The notes beneath the pieces were generated by a model. The model saw nothing but the letters and a program-made list of their open reading frames with translations, did not search any database and was not told the origin of the DNA. A DNA stretch of 51,416 nt from Pseudomonadota bacterium. Lineage in GTDB: Bacteria > Pseudomonadota > Gammaproteobacteria > Xanthomonadales > Rhodanobacteraceae. How positions within the stretch are numbered: position 1 is the first letter of the stretch; every line of letters starts with the position of its first letter. A program made the position numbers and the translations under genes. This document shows, one piece after another, positions 44,283 through 51,416 of this stretch. The stretch covers positions 1 through 51,416 of the forward strand of contig JAKQJM010000028.1 of assembly GCA_029561145.1 (NCBI GenBank), given 5' to 3'.

Positions 44283-44318
44283 GCGCAAGGCAAGCCGTAA
44301 CGTCGGCTGGCCTTGCGC
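44283..44318 (+). terminator. Long hairpin between DUF3224 and DUF2333 genes
   Basis: GCGCAAGGC (44283-44291) pairs with GCCTTGCGC (44310-44318); after one A/G mismatch AGCC (44293-44296) pairs with GGCT (44305-44308) around GTAACGTC. This gives 13 paired bases. No U tract follows, so it may protect the mRNA end or act with Rho rather than as a classic terminator. The rest of this 254-base gap has no gene. Confidence 0.5.
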
Positions 44319-44435
44319 CGAGTCCGAACGCTTGCCGGCTGCGCGGTTCATCGCGCTCGTGCGAAGATGATCGGCATCGAACGTGTTCGGAACGGCTGTT
44401 TCCTCGCTGAGGAGCAGCGCAACCAGGAGGCTCCC

Positions 44436-45449
44436 ATGGACTCGCCCACGCCCACCGCCAGTCGCTTGCCATGGATGCTTCGTGGCGGAATCGCCCTTGT
44501 TCTGGTCTATGCCGTGGTCATTCTCGCGCTGATGTGGTGGGGGGATACCGAACCGGCCTATTTCGATCCGGTCAAGGCGACGCAGGAGCGGGCAGCGGCG
44601 AAAAAGCAGCCGGTCGTGATCGGCTCGGCCACGACCAGCGCATTGATCCGCAGCGTCGAGGTCATGCTGGACAAGCGTGGCGGCTACCTCAGCAACGACA
44701 AGTTTCCGCCGGGTCTGCTGATGGACAACATGCCGAACTGGGAATTTGGCGTGGTTACCGCATCGCGTGACCTGTCGCGTGCCTTGCGCAACGATTTCAG
44801 CCGGTCGCAGAGCCAGTCGACTGAAGACAAGGACCTGCAGGAGGCCGAGCCGCTGATGAGCTCGCCCAATGACCGCTGGCTGTTCCCGAGTTCCGAGGGG
44901 CAGTATCGAGCGGCGATGGAATATGTCGACAAGTACGCCACGCGATTGGCCGACAACGACAACAACGATGCGTATTTCCATGCGCGCGCCGACAACCTTG
45001 TCGATTTCCTGTCGGTGGTATCGACCCGGCTCGGATCGTATTCGCAGGAGCTCTCGGCCAGCGTCGGGCAGGTGCGTATCGGTCCCGAAGTTGCCGATGA
45101 TCCGTCTGCAAGGCAGGGAAAACCCGTCGCCGCCGGCACGCAACAGACGCCGTGGACCGAGCTCGACGACAAGTTCTACGTGGCGCGCGGGTACACCTGG
45201 GCGCTGCGCGAGCAGCTTGAGGCGATCCGCGTGGATTTCGGCGCGGTCCTGCGCGACAAGAACGCGATGATCAGTCTCGATCAGGTGATCCGTGAAATCG
45301 AGGAAGCGCAGAAGCCGCTGGGCAGCCCGATGGTGCTGAATGGCTCGCCATTCGGCTTCTTCGCCAATCACTCGCTGGTGCTGGCCAACTACGTCTCGCG
45401 CGCCAACGCGGCCCTGATCGAACTGCGCGAATTGCTCAGACGCGGCTGA
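44436..45449 (+). CDS. DUF2333 family inner-membrane protein
   Basis: 337 residues from ATG 44436 with an SD (CAGGAGG) seven bases before. One N-terminal membrane helix (MLRGGIALVLVYAVVILALM, about 12-32) and a large periplasmic alpha-helical part. The DUF2333 marks are TTSALIRSVEVMLDKRGGYLSND and PPGLLMDNMPNWEFGVVTAS, followed by the ALRNDFSRSQSQSTED segment; the last part (DQVIREIEEAQKPLGSPMVLNGS and GFFANHSLVLANYVSRANAA) is also conserved. Widespread in gammaproteobacteria and uncharacterised. No operon partner here; an ECF sigma gene follows on the same strand after 113 bases. Confidence 0.88.
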   Translation: MDSPTPTASRLPWMLRGGIALVLVYAVVILALMWWGDTEPAYFDPVKATQERAAAKKQPVVIGSATTSALIRSVEVMLDKRGGYLSNDKFPPGLLMDNMPNWEFGVVTASRDLSRALRNDFSRSQSQSTEDKDLQEAEPLMSSPNDRWLFPSSEGQYRAAMEYVDKYATRLADNDNNDAYFHARADNLVDFLSVVSTRLGSYSQELSASVGQVRIGPEVADDPSARQGKPVAAGTQQTPWTELDDKFYVARGYTWALREQLEAIRVDFGAVLRDKNAMISLDQVIREIEEAQKPLGSPMVLNGSPFGFFANHSLVLANYVSRANAALIELRELLRRG

Positions 45450-45562
45450 AGCCGCCTCCAGCGATATCCGGGCCAACACTTGCCGATGTGATTTTTCCCG
45501 TCGTGCTGCGAATCATGCAGGCACACGGGCACAATCAGGCAGGCAAGGGGATGGCACGGACC

Positions 45563-46078
45563 ATGGCATTCACGGTGGATGGATCGCGACGCGCGCATTT
45601 CAGCGAGTTGCTGGAACGGCATCGCAAGATCGTCTTCAAGGTTGCCAACAGTTATGCACGACTGGTCGATGATCGGGCCGATCTGGCCCAGGAAATCAGC
45701 GCACAGCTCTGGCGGGCGTTCCCGGGCTATGACGAATCCCGCTCGTTCTCGACCTGGATGTATCGCATTGCGCTGAATGTCGCGATCTCGCATCTGCGCG
45801 ATGCCGAGCGCCGCGACACGCACACCTTGCCACTCGACGAATCCGCGCACGCAGCGGCGATTGTCGGCGCGATCGCCGAGCCGGATCATCGCGTGCGTGC
45901 ACTTGAGGCTTTCATGGGTCGGCTTGATCCACTTAGTCGTGCCCTGCTGCTGCTCATCCTCGAAGAGCGCAGCTATCGCGAGATCGCCGAGATCCTCGGC
46001 TTGAGCGAAACCAACGTGGCGACGCGCATTTCGCGTCTCAGGCAACGCATCCGCAACGACACTTCCTTCAACGGCTGA
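45563..46078 (+). CDS. ECF-type RNA polymerase sigma factor
   Basis: 171 residues from ATG 45563; other in-frame Met codons at 45488, 45515 and 45551 lie upstream, and the best SD (AAGGGG, ending 45550) fits none ideally, so the start is uncertain. Region 2: HFSELLERHRKIVFKVANSYA, then DRADLAQEISAQLWRAFPGYDESRSFSTWMYRIALNVAISHLR (the core-binding and -10 recognition helices, split here). Region 4: LDPLSRALLLLILEERSYREIAEILGLSETNVATRISRLR, the helix-turn-helix for -35. No extra domain. The next gene, 6 bases downstream, encodes a four-TM protein that may be its regulator. Target genes unknown. Confidence 0.88.
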   Translation: MAFTVDGSRRAHFSELLERHRKIVFKVANSYARLVDDRADLAQEISAQLWRAFPGYDESRSFSTWMYRIALNVAISHLRDAERRDTHTLPLDESAHAAAIVGAIAEPDHRVRALEAFMGRLDPLSRALLLLILEERSYREIAEILGLSETNVATRISRLRQRIRNDTSFNG

Positions 46079-46084
46079 TCAGAC

Positions 46085-46756
46085 ATGGACACGACTATGG
46101 AACTCGACGACATGAAAGCGGCCTGGCAGACCCTCGATCGCCGCCTCGAACAGCAGCATGCCTTGAATCTGCAACTTTTCCGTGATTCCCGAGCCGACAA
46201 GGCGCGCACTGGATTGCGCCCACTGTTCTGGGGGCAGGTCGCGCAGATCATCTTCGGCGTGCTGATGATCCTGCTCGGGGTTTCGGTGTGGAGCAGCCAG
46301 CGCGAGAACATCGGCCTGTTCGTCAGCGGAATCATCGTGCATGTCTATGGCGTGCTTGCGATCATGCTCGCCGGCATCACGCTTGGCATGATCCAGCGAC
46401 TCGACTACGCGGCACCGGTAGTGACGATCCAGAAGCAGCTCGCCCGGCTGCGCGTGTTCTACATCCGCAGCGGCATGATCGTCGGTTTGTCGTGGTGGCT
46501 GTTCTGGATTCCTTTCGCGGCCGCAGTTTTCGCCTGGCTGGCCGGGGTTGATTTCTACGCCAACATGGGTGCGGCGATCGGCTGGTGCATTGCCGTTGGA
46601 GTCGCCGGCGCGTTCGCCACCTGGGCTTTCCATCGATGGGCGCAGCGCAGCGGACGGACACGGCTGCGCGAGGCCATGGACGACAGCATGACCGGCAGCA
46701 GCCTGCGCAAGGCGCAATCCATCCTCGACGAAATCCGGCGCTTCGAGCAGGACTGA
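46085..46756 (+). CDS. Four-TM membrane protein, probable partner of the ECF sigma factor
   Basis: 223 residues from ATG 46085, six bases after the sigma stop. The soluble N-terminus MELDDMKAAWQTLDRRLEQQ is a predicted amphipathic helix with a conserved MK-x-AWQ pattern I associate with proteins encoded beside such sigma genes. Then come about four membrane helices: near 48-68, 76-102, 131-151 and 158-185, then a cytosolic tail ending SILDEIRRFEQD. It lacks the HxxxCxxC zinc motif of classical anti-sigmas. Coupled location suggests it sequesters or senses for the sigma factor. This is inference; a transporter-like role cannot be excluded. Confidence 0.8.
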   Translation: MDTTMELDDMKAAWQTLDRRLEQQHALNLQLFRDSRADKARTGLRPLFWGQVAQIIFGVLMILLGVSVWSSQRENIGLFVSGIIVHVYGVLAIMLAGITLGMIQRLDYAAPVVTIQKQLARLRVFYIRSGMIVGLSWWLFWIPFAAAVFAWLAGVDFYANMGAAIGWCIAVGVAGAFATWAFHRWAQRSGRTRLREAMDDSMTGSSLRKAQSILDEIRRFEQD

Positions 46757-46904
46757 TTGCAGCGGAAAAATCCGCCGATCCTTGCCCTCATAAAATGAAC
46801 GGACTGCAAGCGTCATTGAAGCAAGCCGGATACGGCGCTTGACCCGGACAGACAAAACGGAAACCCTCGATGGATCCGCTCCGGATGACCTTGAGGAACT
46901 GCCG

Positions 46905-47180
46905 ATGACCATCGCCATCGATCACCAGCCCGACCGTCAGCGCTTCGTCGCCCTCGTCGAAGGATACGAGGGCGTGCTCGAGTATCGTCTTTCCGGAAAC
47001 ACGATGACGATCACCCATACCGGCGTGCCGACCAGCCTCGCTGGTCGTGGTATCGCCGGTGACCTGACCCGCTTCGCGCTGGACACGGCGAAGAAGCAGG
47101 GCTGGAAGATCGTCCCGGCCTGCTCCTATGCCGAAGGCTTCTTCAAGAAGCATCCGGAATACGCCGACTTGCTGGCCTGA
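46905..47180 (+). CDS. Short GNAT family N-acetyltransferase (YjdJ/GTLF3B-like)
   Basis: 91 residues from ATG 46905 with a strong SD (GAGGA); the open frame begins at 46839 but lacks family similarity there. Matches the short GNAT group (about 90 residues): FVALVEGYEGVLEYRLSGNTMTI, then TGVPTSLAGRGIAGDLTRFAL with the acetyl-CoA pyrophosphate loop, and VPACSYAEGFFKKHPEYADLL at the end. The substrate is unknown; human GTLF3B/NATD1 is the nearest eukaryotic relative. It stands between the membrane protein gene and the convergent ppa gene, 60 bases between stops. Confidence 0.9.
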   Translation: MTIAIDHQPDRQRFVALVEGYEGVLEYRLSGNTMTITHTGVPTSLAGRGIAGDLTRFALDTAKKQGWKIVPACSYAEGFFKKHPEYADLLA

Positions 47181-47240
47181 GGCCTGGTCTTGCAGGTTTC
47201 GACCCGGCACTGGTGCGCCGGGTCGCGGGGGAATCCCGAT

Positions 47241-47777
47241 TCAGGCGTTGCCCGCCCGATGGCGTTCGACGCCGGCGAGGATCTCCTGCTTGGCGGCATC
47301 CGCATTGCCCCAGCCTTCGAGCTTGACCCATTTGCCTTTTTCGAGATCCTTGTAGTGCTCGAAGAAATGGCCGATGCGTTCGAGCCAGTGTCTGGATACC
47401 TGGTCGATGTCGTTGATGTGGGAGTAGCCTTCGAACACCTTCGCGATCGGCACGGCAACGAGCTTCTCGTCGGCGCCGGCCTCATCGCTCATGCGCAGCA
47501 CGCCGACTGGGCGGCAGCGGATCGCCGAGCCGGGAACCAGTGGCAGTGGCAGGATCACGAGCACGTCGAGAGGATCTCCATCGCCGCCGAGCGTCTGCGG
47601 GATGTAGCCGTAGTTGCATGGGTAGCGCATCGGCGTCGACAGCACGCGGTCGACGAAAATCGCCCCGGTGGCCTTGTCGACCTCGTACTTGACCGGTTCC
47701 GCATCCTTCGGAATCTCGATGATGACGTTGATTTCGTTCGGCACATCCTTGCCGGTGGAGACGAGTTGCAAAGCCAT
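47241..47777 (-). CDS. ppa: Inorganic pyrophosphatase (family I)
   Basis: 178 residues from the ATG at 47777; the long open frame upstream shadows another gene. Hydrolyses pyrophosphate to two phosphates and drives biosynthesis. Metal-binding residues sit in the signature DGDPLDVLVI and the flanking acidic residues: EIPKDAEPVKYEVDK, MRYPCNYGYIPQTLGGDGDPLD, and DEAGADEKLVAVP. The K-Y and Y-x-N-Y-G-Y motifs are intact. Standard length for the soluble hexameric type. TATGAT on the minus strand (47841-47836) may be its -10. The 279-base gap to the divergent flavoenzyme gene has no further gene. Confidence 0.97.
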   Translation of the reverse strand: MALQLVSTGKDVPNEINVIIEIPKDAEPVKYEVDKATGAIFVDRVLSTPMRYPCNYGYIPQTLGGDGDPLDVLVILPLPLVPGSAIRCRPVGVLRMSDEAGADEKLVAVPIAKVFEGYSHINDIDQVSRHWLERIGHFFEHYKDLEKGKWVKLEGWGNADAAKQEILAGVERHRAGNA

Positions 47778-48056
47778 GCGGAGCTCCTCGGATGATTGCC
47801 GCGCCTGAAGGCGCGGGCAGGGATTTCGGGGCGCCATCATACGGGGTTGCGTGCTGCGCTGCAGCATCAAGCTGGGCGTCGCGCCAGCGAAGGGGGGAGG
47901 TTCTTTCCTGTCCAAGGGCCCGCGCGGTGCCTGCGCGGGCGGCGTGCAAGCATCCGAGGCCTGCCCGGTTCCGCATGACATGGACGGAGAACCGTGCAAA
48001 TCGTGCCGCACGCTATGCTTGCGCTCCCTTTTCGCTGTTGCCGAGGAGTTGCTCCG

Positions 48057-49514
48057 ATGACCCTGCGCAGTGTTGACGTCGCGATCATCGGCGCGGGTAC
48101 GGCCGGAATGGTGGCCTATCGCCAGGTCCGCAAGCTCACCGATCGGATCGCCCTGATCGAAGGCGGGCCGTTCGGTACGACCTGTGCGCGGGTCGGCTGC
48201 ATGCCGTCGAAACTCCTGATCGCTCCCGCCGAAGCAAGGCATCGGTTGCAGGTGCTGCCCGAATTCGGAATCGGTGTCGGCGAGGGCGCAGTGGACGGGA
48301 GCACGGTCATGCGCCGGGTGCGTGCCGAACGCGACCGCTTCGTCGGTTTTGTCGAGGATGCCGTGAACGGTTTCGATCAGGCGCATATCGTGCGCGCCCA
48401 CGCGGCCTTCGAGGATGCGCACACGCTGCGCCTGACTGCGGTCGAGGGCGCGTCGCAGGTCGACCGGATCAAGGCCGGGCGCATCGTCATCGCGAGCGGA
48501 TCGCGCCCGACGATTCCGTCGTCACTCAAGCCGGCCGGCGATCGACTGATCGTCAACGACGATGTCTTCAACTGGCAGGACCTGCCTGGATCGGTCGCCG
48601 TTTTCGGCATTGGCGCGATCGGTGTCGAGCTCGGTCAAGCCCTGCATCGGCTGGGTGTGCGGGTGCGCCTGTTCGGGCGGGGTGGCGGAATCGCCGGATT
48701 GTCCGATCCCGAAGTGCGTGCCTGCGCCGCGCGCACGATTGCGGCGGAAATGCCGGTCAGTCTTGATGCACGGGATGTGCGCGTCGCTCGCGACGGCGAG
48801 GCGGTTGTCGTCGATTTCGTTGACGACGCGGGTACCGCGCGCAGCGAGCGCTTCGAATGGTTGCTGGCGGCCACGGGGCGCACCTCGAATGTCGACCGGC
48901 TTGCGCTCGAGCGGACGGGACTCAAGCTCGACCAGCGCGGCGTGCCGGTATTCGATCCACTGACGATGCAGACCAGTGAGAAGCACATCTTCATTGCCGG
49001 CGATTCGGCCGCGGATCGACCGATCCTGCACGAAGCCGCGGACGAGGGACATCTTGCCGGTCACAACGCGGCGCGCTTCCCCGAGGTGTTCCGGCATGCG
49101 CGGCGCACGCCACTCGGCATCGCCTTCAGCAATCCGCAGATCGCTTTCGCGGGTCGGCGCTACGCGCAGCTCGTTGCTGATCGGATCGATTTCGCGATCG
49201 GCGAGGTCTCGTTCGTGGACCAGGGTCGCTCGCGCGTGATGCTGGTCAACCAGGGGCTGTTGCGGATCTATGCTGAAAAGGGCAGTGGACTGCTGCTCGG
49301 CGCCGAGATGATCGGACCGGACAACGAACACATTGCGCATTTGCTGGCCTGGGTCATCCAGCTGCGCAAGACGGTCGGCGAGGTGCTCGAACTGCCGTTC
49401 TACCACCCCGTCATCGAGGAAGGTCTGCGCACGGCCTTGCGGCATCTCAACGAAGCGCTCGGCATGGGACCGCATCCACCGCTGCGTTGCATCGATTGCG
49501 GCGCCGGCGCCTGA
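48057..49514 (+). CDS. Dihydrolipoamide dehydrogenase/mercuric reductase-like FAD-disulfide oxidoreductase
   Basis: 485 residues from ATG 48057 (SD GAGGAG at 10 bases); open frame upstream starts at 47994. FAD motif IIGAGTAGMVAYRQV near the N-terminus, redox-active disulfide C43-C48 in GTTCARVGCMPSKLLI, NAD(P) motif VFGIGAIGVELGQALHRLG, FAD-binding FIAGDSAADRPILHEAADEG and C-terminal His-Glu couple in PFYHPVIEEGLRTALR. The class is the Lpd/glutathione-reductase family. No lipoyl complex genes are nearby, so it is probably not the PDH E3. The extreme C-terminus has an extra CIDCGAGA pair. It is convergent with a TVP38 membrane protein gene; in many bacteria these two families are fused or adjacent. 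Confidence 0.92.
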   Translation: MTLRSVDVAIIGAGTAGMVAYRQVRKLTDRIALIEGGPFGTTCARVGCMPSKLLIAPAEARHRLQVLPEFGIGVGEGAVDGSTVMRRVRAERDRFVGFVEDAVNGFDQAHIVRAHAAFEDAHTLRLTAVEGASQVDRIKAGRIVIASGSRPTIPSSLKPAGDRLIVNDDVFNWQDLPGSVAVFGIGAIGVELGQALHRLGVRVRLFGRGGGIAGLSDPEVRACAARTIAAEMPVSLDARDVRVARDGEAVVVDFVDDAGTARSERFEWLLAATGRTSNVDRLALERTGLKLDQRGVPVFDPLTMQTSEKHIFIAGDSAADRPILHEAADEGHLAGHNAARFPEVFRHARRTPLGIAFSNPQIAFAGRRYAQLVADRIDFAIGEVSFVDQGRSRVMLVNQGLLRIYAEKGSGLLLGAEMIGPDNEHIAHLLAWVIQLRKTVGEVLELPFYHPVIEEGLRTALRHLNEALGMGPHPPLRCIDCGAGA

Positions 49515-49518
49515 TCGA

Positions 49519-49537
49519 TCCGCCGCGCATCGGCGGA
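49519..49537. terminator. Bidirectional terminator-like hairpin
   Basis: TCCGCCG (49519-49525) pairs with CGGCGGA (49531-49537) around CGCAT between the convergent flavoenzyme and TVP38 genes. No strong U tract on either strand. Confidence 0.5.
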
Positions 49538-49545
49538 CGCAATCG

Positions 49546-50370
49546 TCAGACCACGTCGCTTTCGTGCGGTGATGTCGAACGAGCGGACGTGACGTCGGTA
49601 TTCGCAATGACCTCGTCGGTGGCCGTTTCAGCGATCGCACGCAGCACGGCGCGATGCGCTGCCTTCGAGATGACGACGAGGGCGATCAATCCAACCGCGC
49701 AACCGCCGTAGATCAGCAGCTCGTGTCGCCAGTCGTGGTTATTGCTGCCGAATCCGGTGCTGATCAACTGGTTGCTGGCGTGTCCAAGGTACACCTCGAT
49801 CACGAAATGCAGGACCAGGACCAGGCTGGCGAGCAGGAAGCCGGCGAAGCGGACGCCCGCTGCGCCAAGCAGATAACTGATCAAGGCCGGATTGAGCGGG
49901 GTCAGGCGCAGCAGCAGTTGCACGCGCAGCTCGTCGCGGATCACCGCCGCCTGGATCGTACGCATGAGCGGTCGGGTTTCGAGGGCACGCTGGATCGGTG
50001 CGCGCAACAGACGGCGTGCCAGAGCGTACTGCAGCGCCGAAGCGAGCAGGTTGCCGACCAGCATGAGCCCGATTCCCCAGGCGAGTCCGAACAATGCGCC
50101 TGCGGCAAGGCCGAACAAGGATTCGGGAATGATGACGGACGTGCCGATCACGACCAGGCCGACGAAGGCCACGCGTCCCCATGGCCCGAGCTCGGCGATC
50201 CATGCTTCGATCGCGTGCAGGTGTCGTTCTGCTTCATGGCCGACGAGGATCACGGCAGCGATGACGAGGATCACCGCCAGCGCCAGTGGCAGGATCGAAC
50301 GGAGCTCGCGCCTGAGCAGGCGGCGTCGACGCTCGGCATGTGGCAGCTGATCGAGGCGAGGGTCGTTCAT
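49546..50370 (-). CDS. TVP38/TMEM64 (SNARE-associated/DedA-like) membrane protein
   Basis: 274 residues. Basic N-terminus (PHAERRRRLLRRELRS) then six or so hydrophobic helices. The family core is LGPWGRVAFVGLVVIGTSVIIPESLFGLAAGALFG, followed by LLASALQYALARRLLR, and the second re-entrant loop VQLLLRLTPLNPALISYLLGAAGVRF, which resembles the DedA fold with the conserved R-x-x-P. A C-terminal cytosolic tail (TSARSTSPHESDVV) is variable. DedA-fold proteins are proposed lipid scramblases or proton-coupled transporters. Convergent with the FAD-disulfide oxidoreductase gene, 31 bases between stops. Confidence 0.9.
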   Translation of the reverse strand: MNDPRLDQLPHAERRRRLLRRELRSILPLALAVILVIAAVILVGHEAERHLHAIEAWIAELGPWGRVAFVGLVVIGTSVIIPESLFGLAAGALFGLAWGIGLMLVGNLLASALQYALARRLLRAPIQRALETRPLMRTIQAAVIRDELRVQLLLRLTPLNPALISYLLGAAGVRFAGFLLASLVLVLHFVIEVYLGHASNQLISTGFGSNNHDWRHELLIYGGCAVGLIALVVISKAAHRAVLRAIAETATDEVIANTDVTSARSTSPHESDVV

Positions 50371-50445
50371 GCGGACCCTCCAGGTCGAGTCATGCGATGC
50401 GGCGACGCATGGCAGCCGTATCCGGTCGCTTGACCGGACGTGCGT

Positions 50446-51416
50446 TCAGTCGAACAAGGCGAGCAGTTCATCGCGCTTGAACGAGCGGCTTTCGGGCTCG
50501 TCGCGACGCCGGTATTCATAGGTGCCTTCGGCGAGGCCACGATCACCAATGACGATGCGGTGCGGAATGCCGATCAGTTCGGCGTCGGCGAACATCGGTC
50601 CGGGCCGGAGGCCGCGATCGTCGAGGGCCACGTCGATGCCGCGCGCGGCCAATTCCGCATGAAGCCGCTCGGCTTCGTCGCGCACGGCTTCGCTTGCGGC
50701 CATGTTGATCGGGCAGATCACGACCTGCCAGGGCGCCATCGCTTCGGGCCAGCGGATGCCGGACTCGTCGTGGTTCTGCTCGATGGCGGCAGCGACGATG
50801 CGGCTGACGCCGATGCCGTAGCAACCCATCGACATGATGCGTGCCTTGCCCTGATCGTCGAGCACGCTCGCGCCGAGCGCTTCGGCGTATTTGATGCCGA
50901 GCTGGAAAACATGACCGACCTCGATGCCGCGGGCGATCGACAACGTGCCCTTGCCATCCGGCGAGGCATCGCCTTCAACCGCGTTGCGGATGTCGGCGAC
51001 CAGATCCGGCTCGCGCATGTCGCGGCCCCAGTTCACGCCGGTCAGGTGAAAACCCTTTTCATTCGCGCCGACGACCATGTCGGCCATCGCAGCGACGCTG
51101 CGATCGGCGATGATGCGGACGCGGCGAGTGACCGGCTGCGTGATGCCGTTCGACGCATCGACCTGGGTGAGAGTGTTTCCGGGGGTTCTTACTTCCTTTT
51201 CCAGCCCGACCGGTCCGAGGAAGCCGGCCTCCGTGCCGAACATCGCGCGGATTTCGCCGTCATCCGCCAGCCGATATCCGGCCAGCCCCGGGATTCGCGC
51301 CAACTTCACTTCGTTGACCATGTGGTCGCCGCGGACCAGGGCGATGATGAATTGCGGGTCGCTTTCATCATCCACGCACAACGCGACCGTCTTGACCGTG
51401 CGATCAAGCGGAATCT
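50446..51416 (-). CDS. proS: Prolyl-tRNA synthetase, C-terminal part (5' end outside window)
   Basis: The frame is open to the window edge, so the N-terminal part is missing; 322 residues are present (ending ...[12 protein letters not shown]). Begins within the bacterial-type insertion (YbaK-like editing domain): [38 protein letters not shown], and [27 protein letters not shown]. Then class II motif 3 in [30 protein letters not shown] and the anticodon-binding domain [20 protein letters not shown]. Standard bacterial ProS with editing domain. The nearest upstream gene in the window on this strand is none; the TVP38 gene follows it after a 75-base gap. Confidence 0.97.
   Translation of the reverse strand, partial: IPLDRTVKTVALCVDDESDPQFIIALVRGDHMVNEVKLARIPGLAGYRLADDGEIRAMFGTEAGFLGPVGLEKEVRTPGNTLTQVDASNGITQPVTRRVRIIADRSVAAMADMVVGANEKGFHLTGVNWGRDMREPDLVADIRNAVEGDASPDGKGTLSIARGIEVGHVFQLGIKYAEALGASVLDDQGKARIMSMGCYGIGVSRIVAAAIEQNHDESGIRWPEAMAPWQVVICPINMAASEAVRDEAERLHAELAARGIDVALDDRGLRPGPMFADAELIGIPHRIVIGDRGLAEGTYEYRRRDEPESRSFKRDELLALFD

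Noticed and set aside
48057-49514. Calling this the E3 subunit of pyruvate dehydrogenase (lpdA)
   Set aside because: No aceE/aceF or other 2-oxo acid dehydrogenase genes are nearby and the protein has an unusual C-terminus; the family is right but the specific role is not supported.

Overview
The window is 51.4 kb of high-GC chromosomal DNA with tightly packed genes on both strands. It has no rRNA, tRNA, CRISPR array, insertion sequence or phage gene that I can see. Gene content points to a gammaproteobacterium of the Xanthomonadales/Lysobacterales (Rhodanobacter/Dokdonella-like). The pointers are a thrABC operon with a fused aspartokinase-homoserine dehydrogenase, yggS-proC-yggT beside pilT, DUF3016, DUF4426 and DUF2333 proteins, and a secreted protein ending in a YADGFD-type tail. 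Genus cannot be fixed from the sequence alone.

Layout. 1-4.1 kb: a translationally coupled membrane-signalling operon (coiled-coil protein end, membrane protein with an OmpA domain, Ras-like small GTPase, hybrid histidine kinase). 4.2-5.6 kb: pdxH and a signal-less BtuF-like protein. 5.7-8.4 kb (minus): yggS, proC, yggT, DUF4426. 8.4-9.7 kb: structured leader and pilT. 9.9-16.2 kb: cell-surface block (TonB-dependent receptor, lipoprotein, 976-residue exported protein). 16.5 kb: cold-shock protein. 17.1-22.0 kb (minus): thrL attenuator and thrABC. 22.1-25.4 kb (minus): rpsU, yqeY, a small exported protein, dnaG. 25.4-30.7 kb: tsaD, folB, folK, a membrane protein, a pteridine-reductase-type SDR and a MidA-type methyltransferase. 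30.8-36.4 kb: ydcF, DUF3016, pepQ, TPP riboswitch-thiC, yegP. 36.7-43.3 kb: M20 peptidase, an unusual hydroxylase/sulfotransferase locus enclosing a ferritin-like gene, a PEP mutase/isocitrate lyase-family enzyme and a 60-residue protein. 43.5-51.4 kb: DUF3224, DUF2333, an ECF sigma factor with a four-TM partner, GNAT, ppa, an Lpd/MerA-like flavoenzyme, a TVP38 membrane protein and the 3' part of proS.

Most genes are housekeeping: threonine, proline, thiamin, folate and PLP metabolism, replication and translation. Two loci stand out. (1) At 38.2-42.2 kb an Asp/Asn-hydroxylase-type 2-oxoglutarate oxygenase is fused to a sulfotransferase. 1.4 kb away, in convergent orientation, a stand-alone oxygenase and a stand-alone sulfotransferase overlap by 4 bp. 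This Rosetta-stone arrangement predicts a hydroxylate-then-sulfate pathway with unknown substrate. (2) At 0-4.1 kb a membrane protein joins a cytoplasmic longin/roadblock-like region to a periplasmic peptidoglycan-binding OmpA domain and is co-translated with a Ras-like GTPase and a hybrid kinase. A complete thr-operon leader peptide and attenuator, found only by reading the gap in all frames, is the clearest regulatory find.
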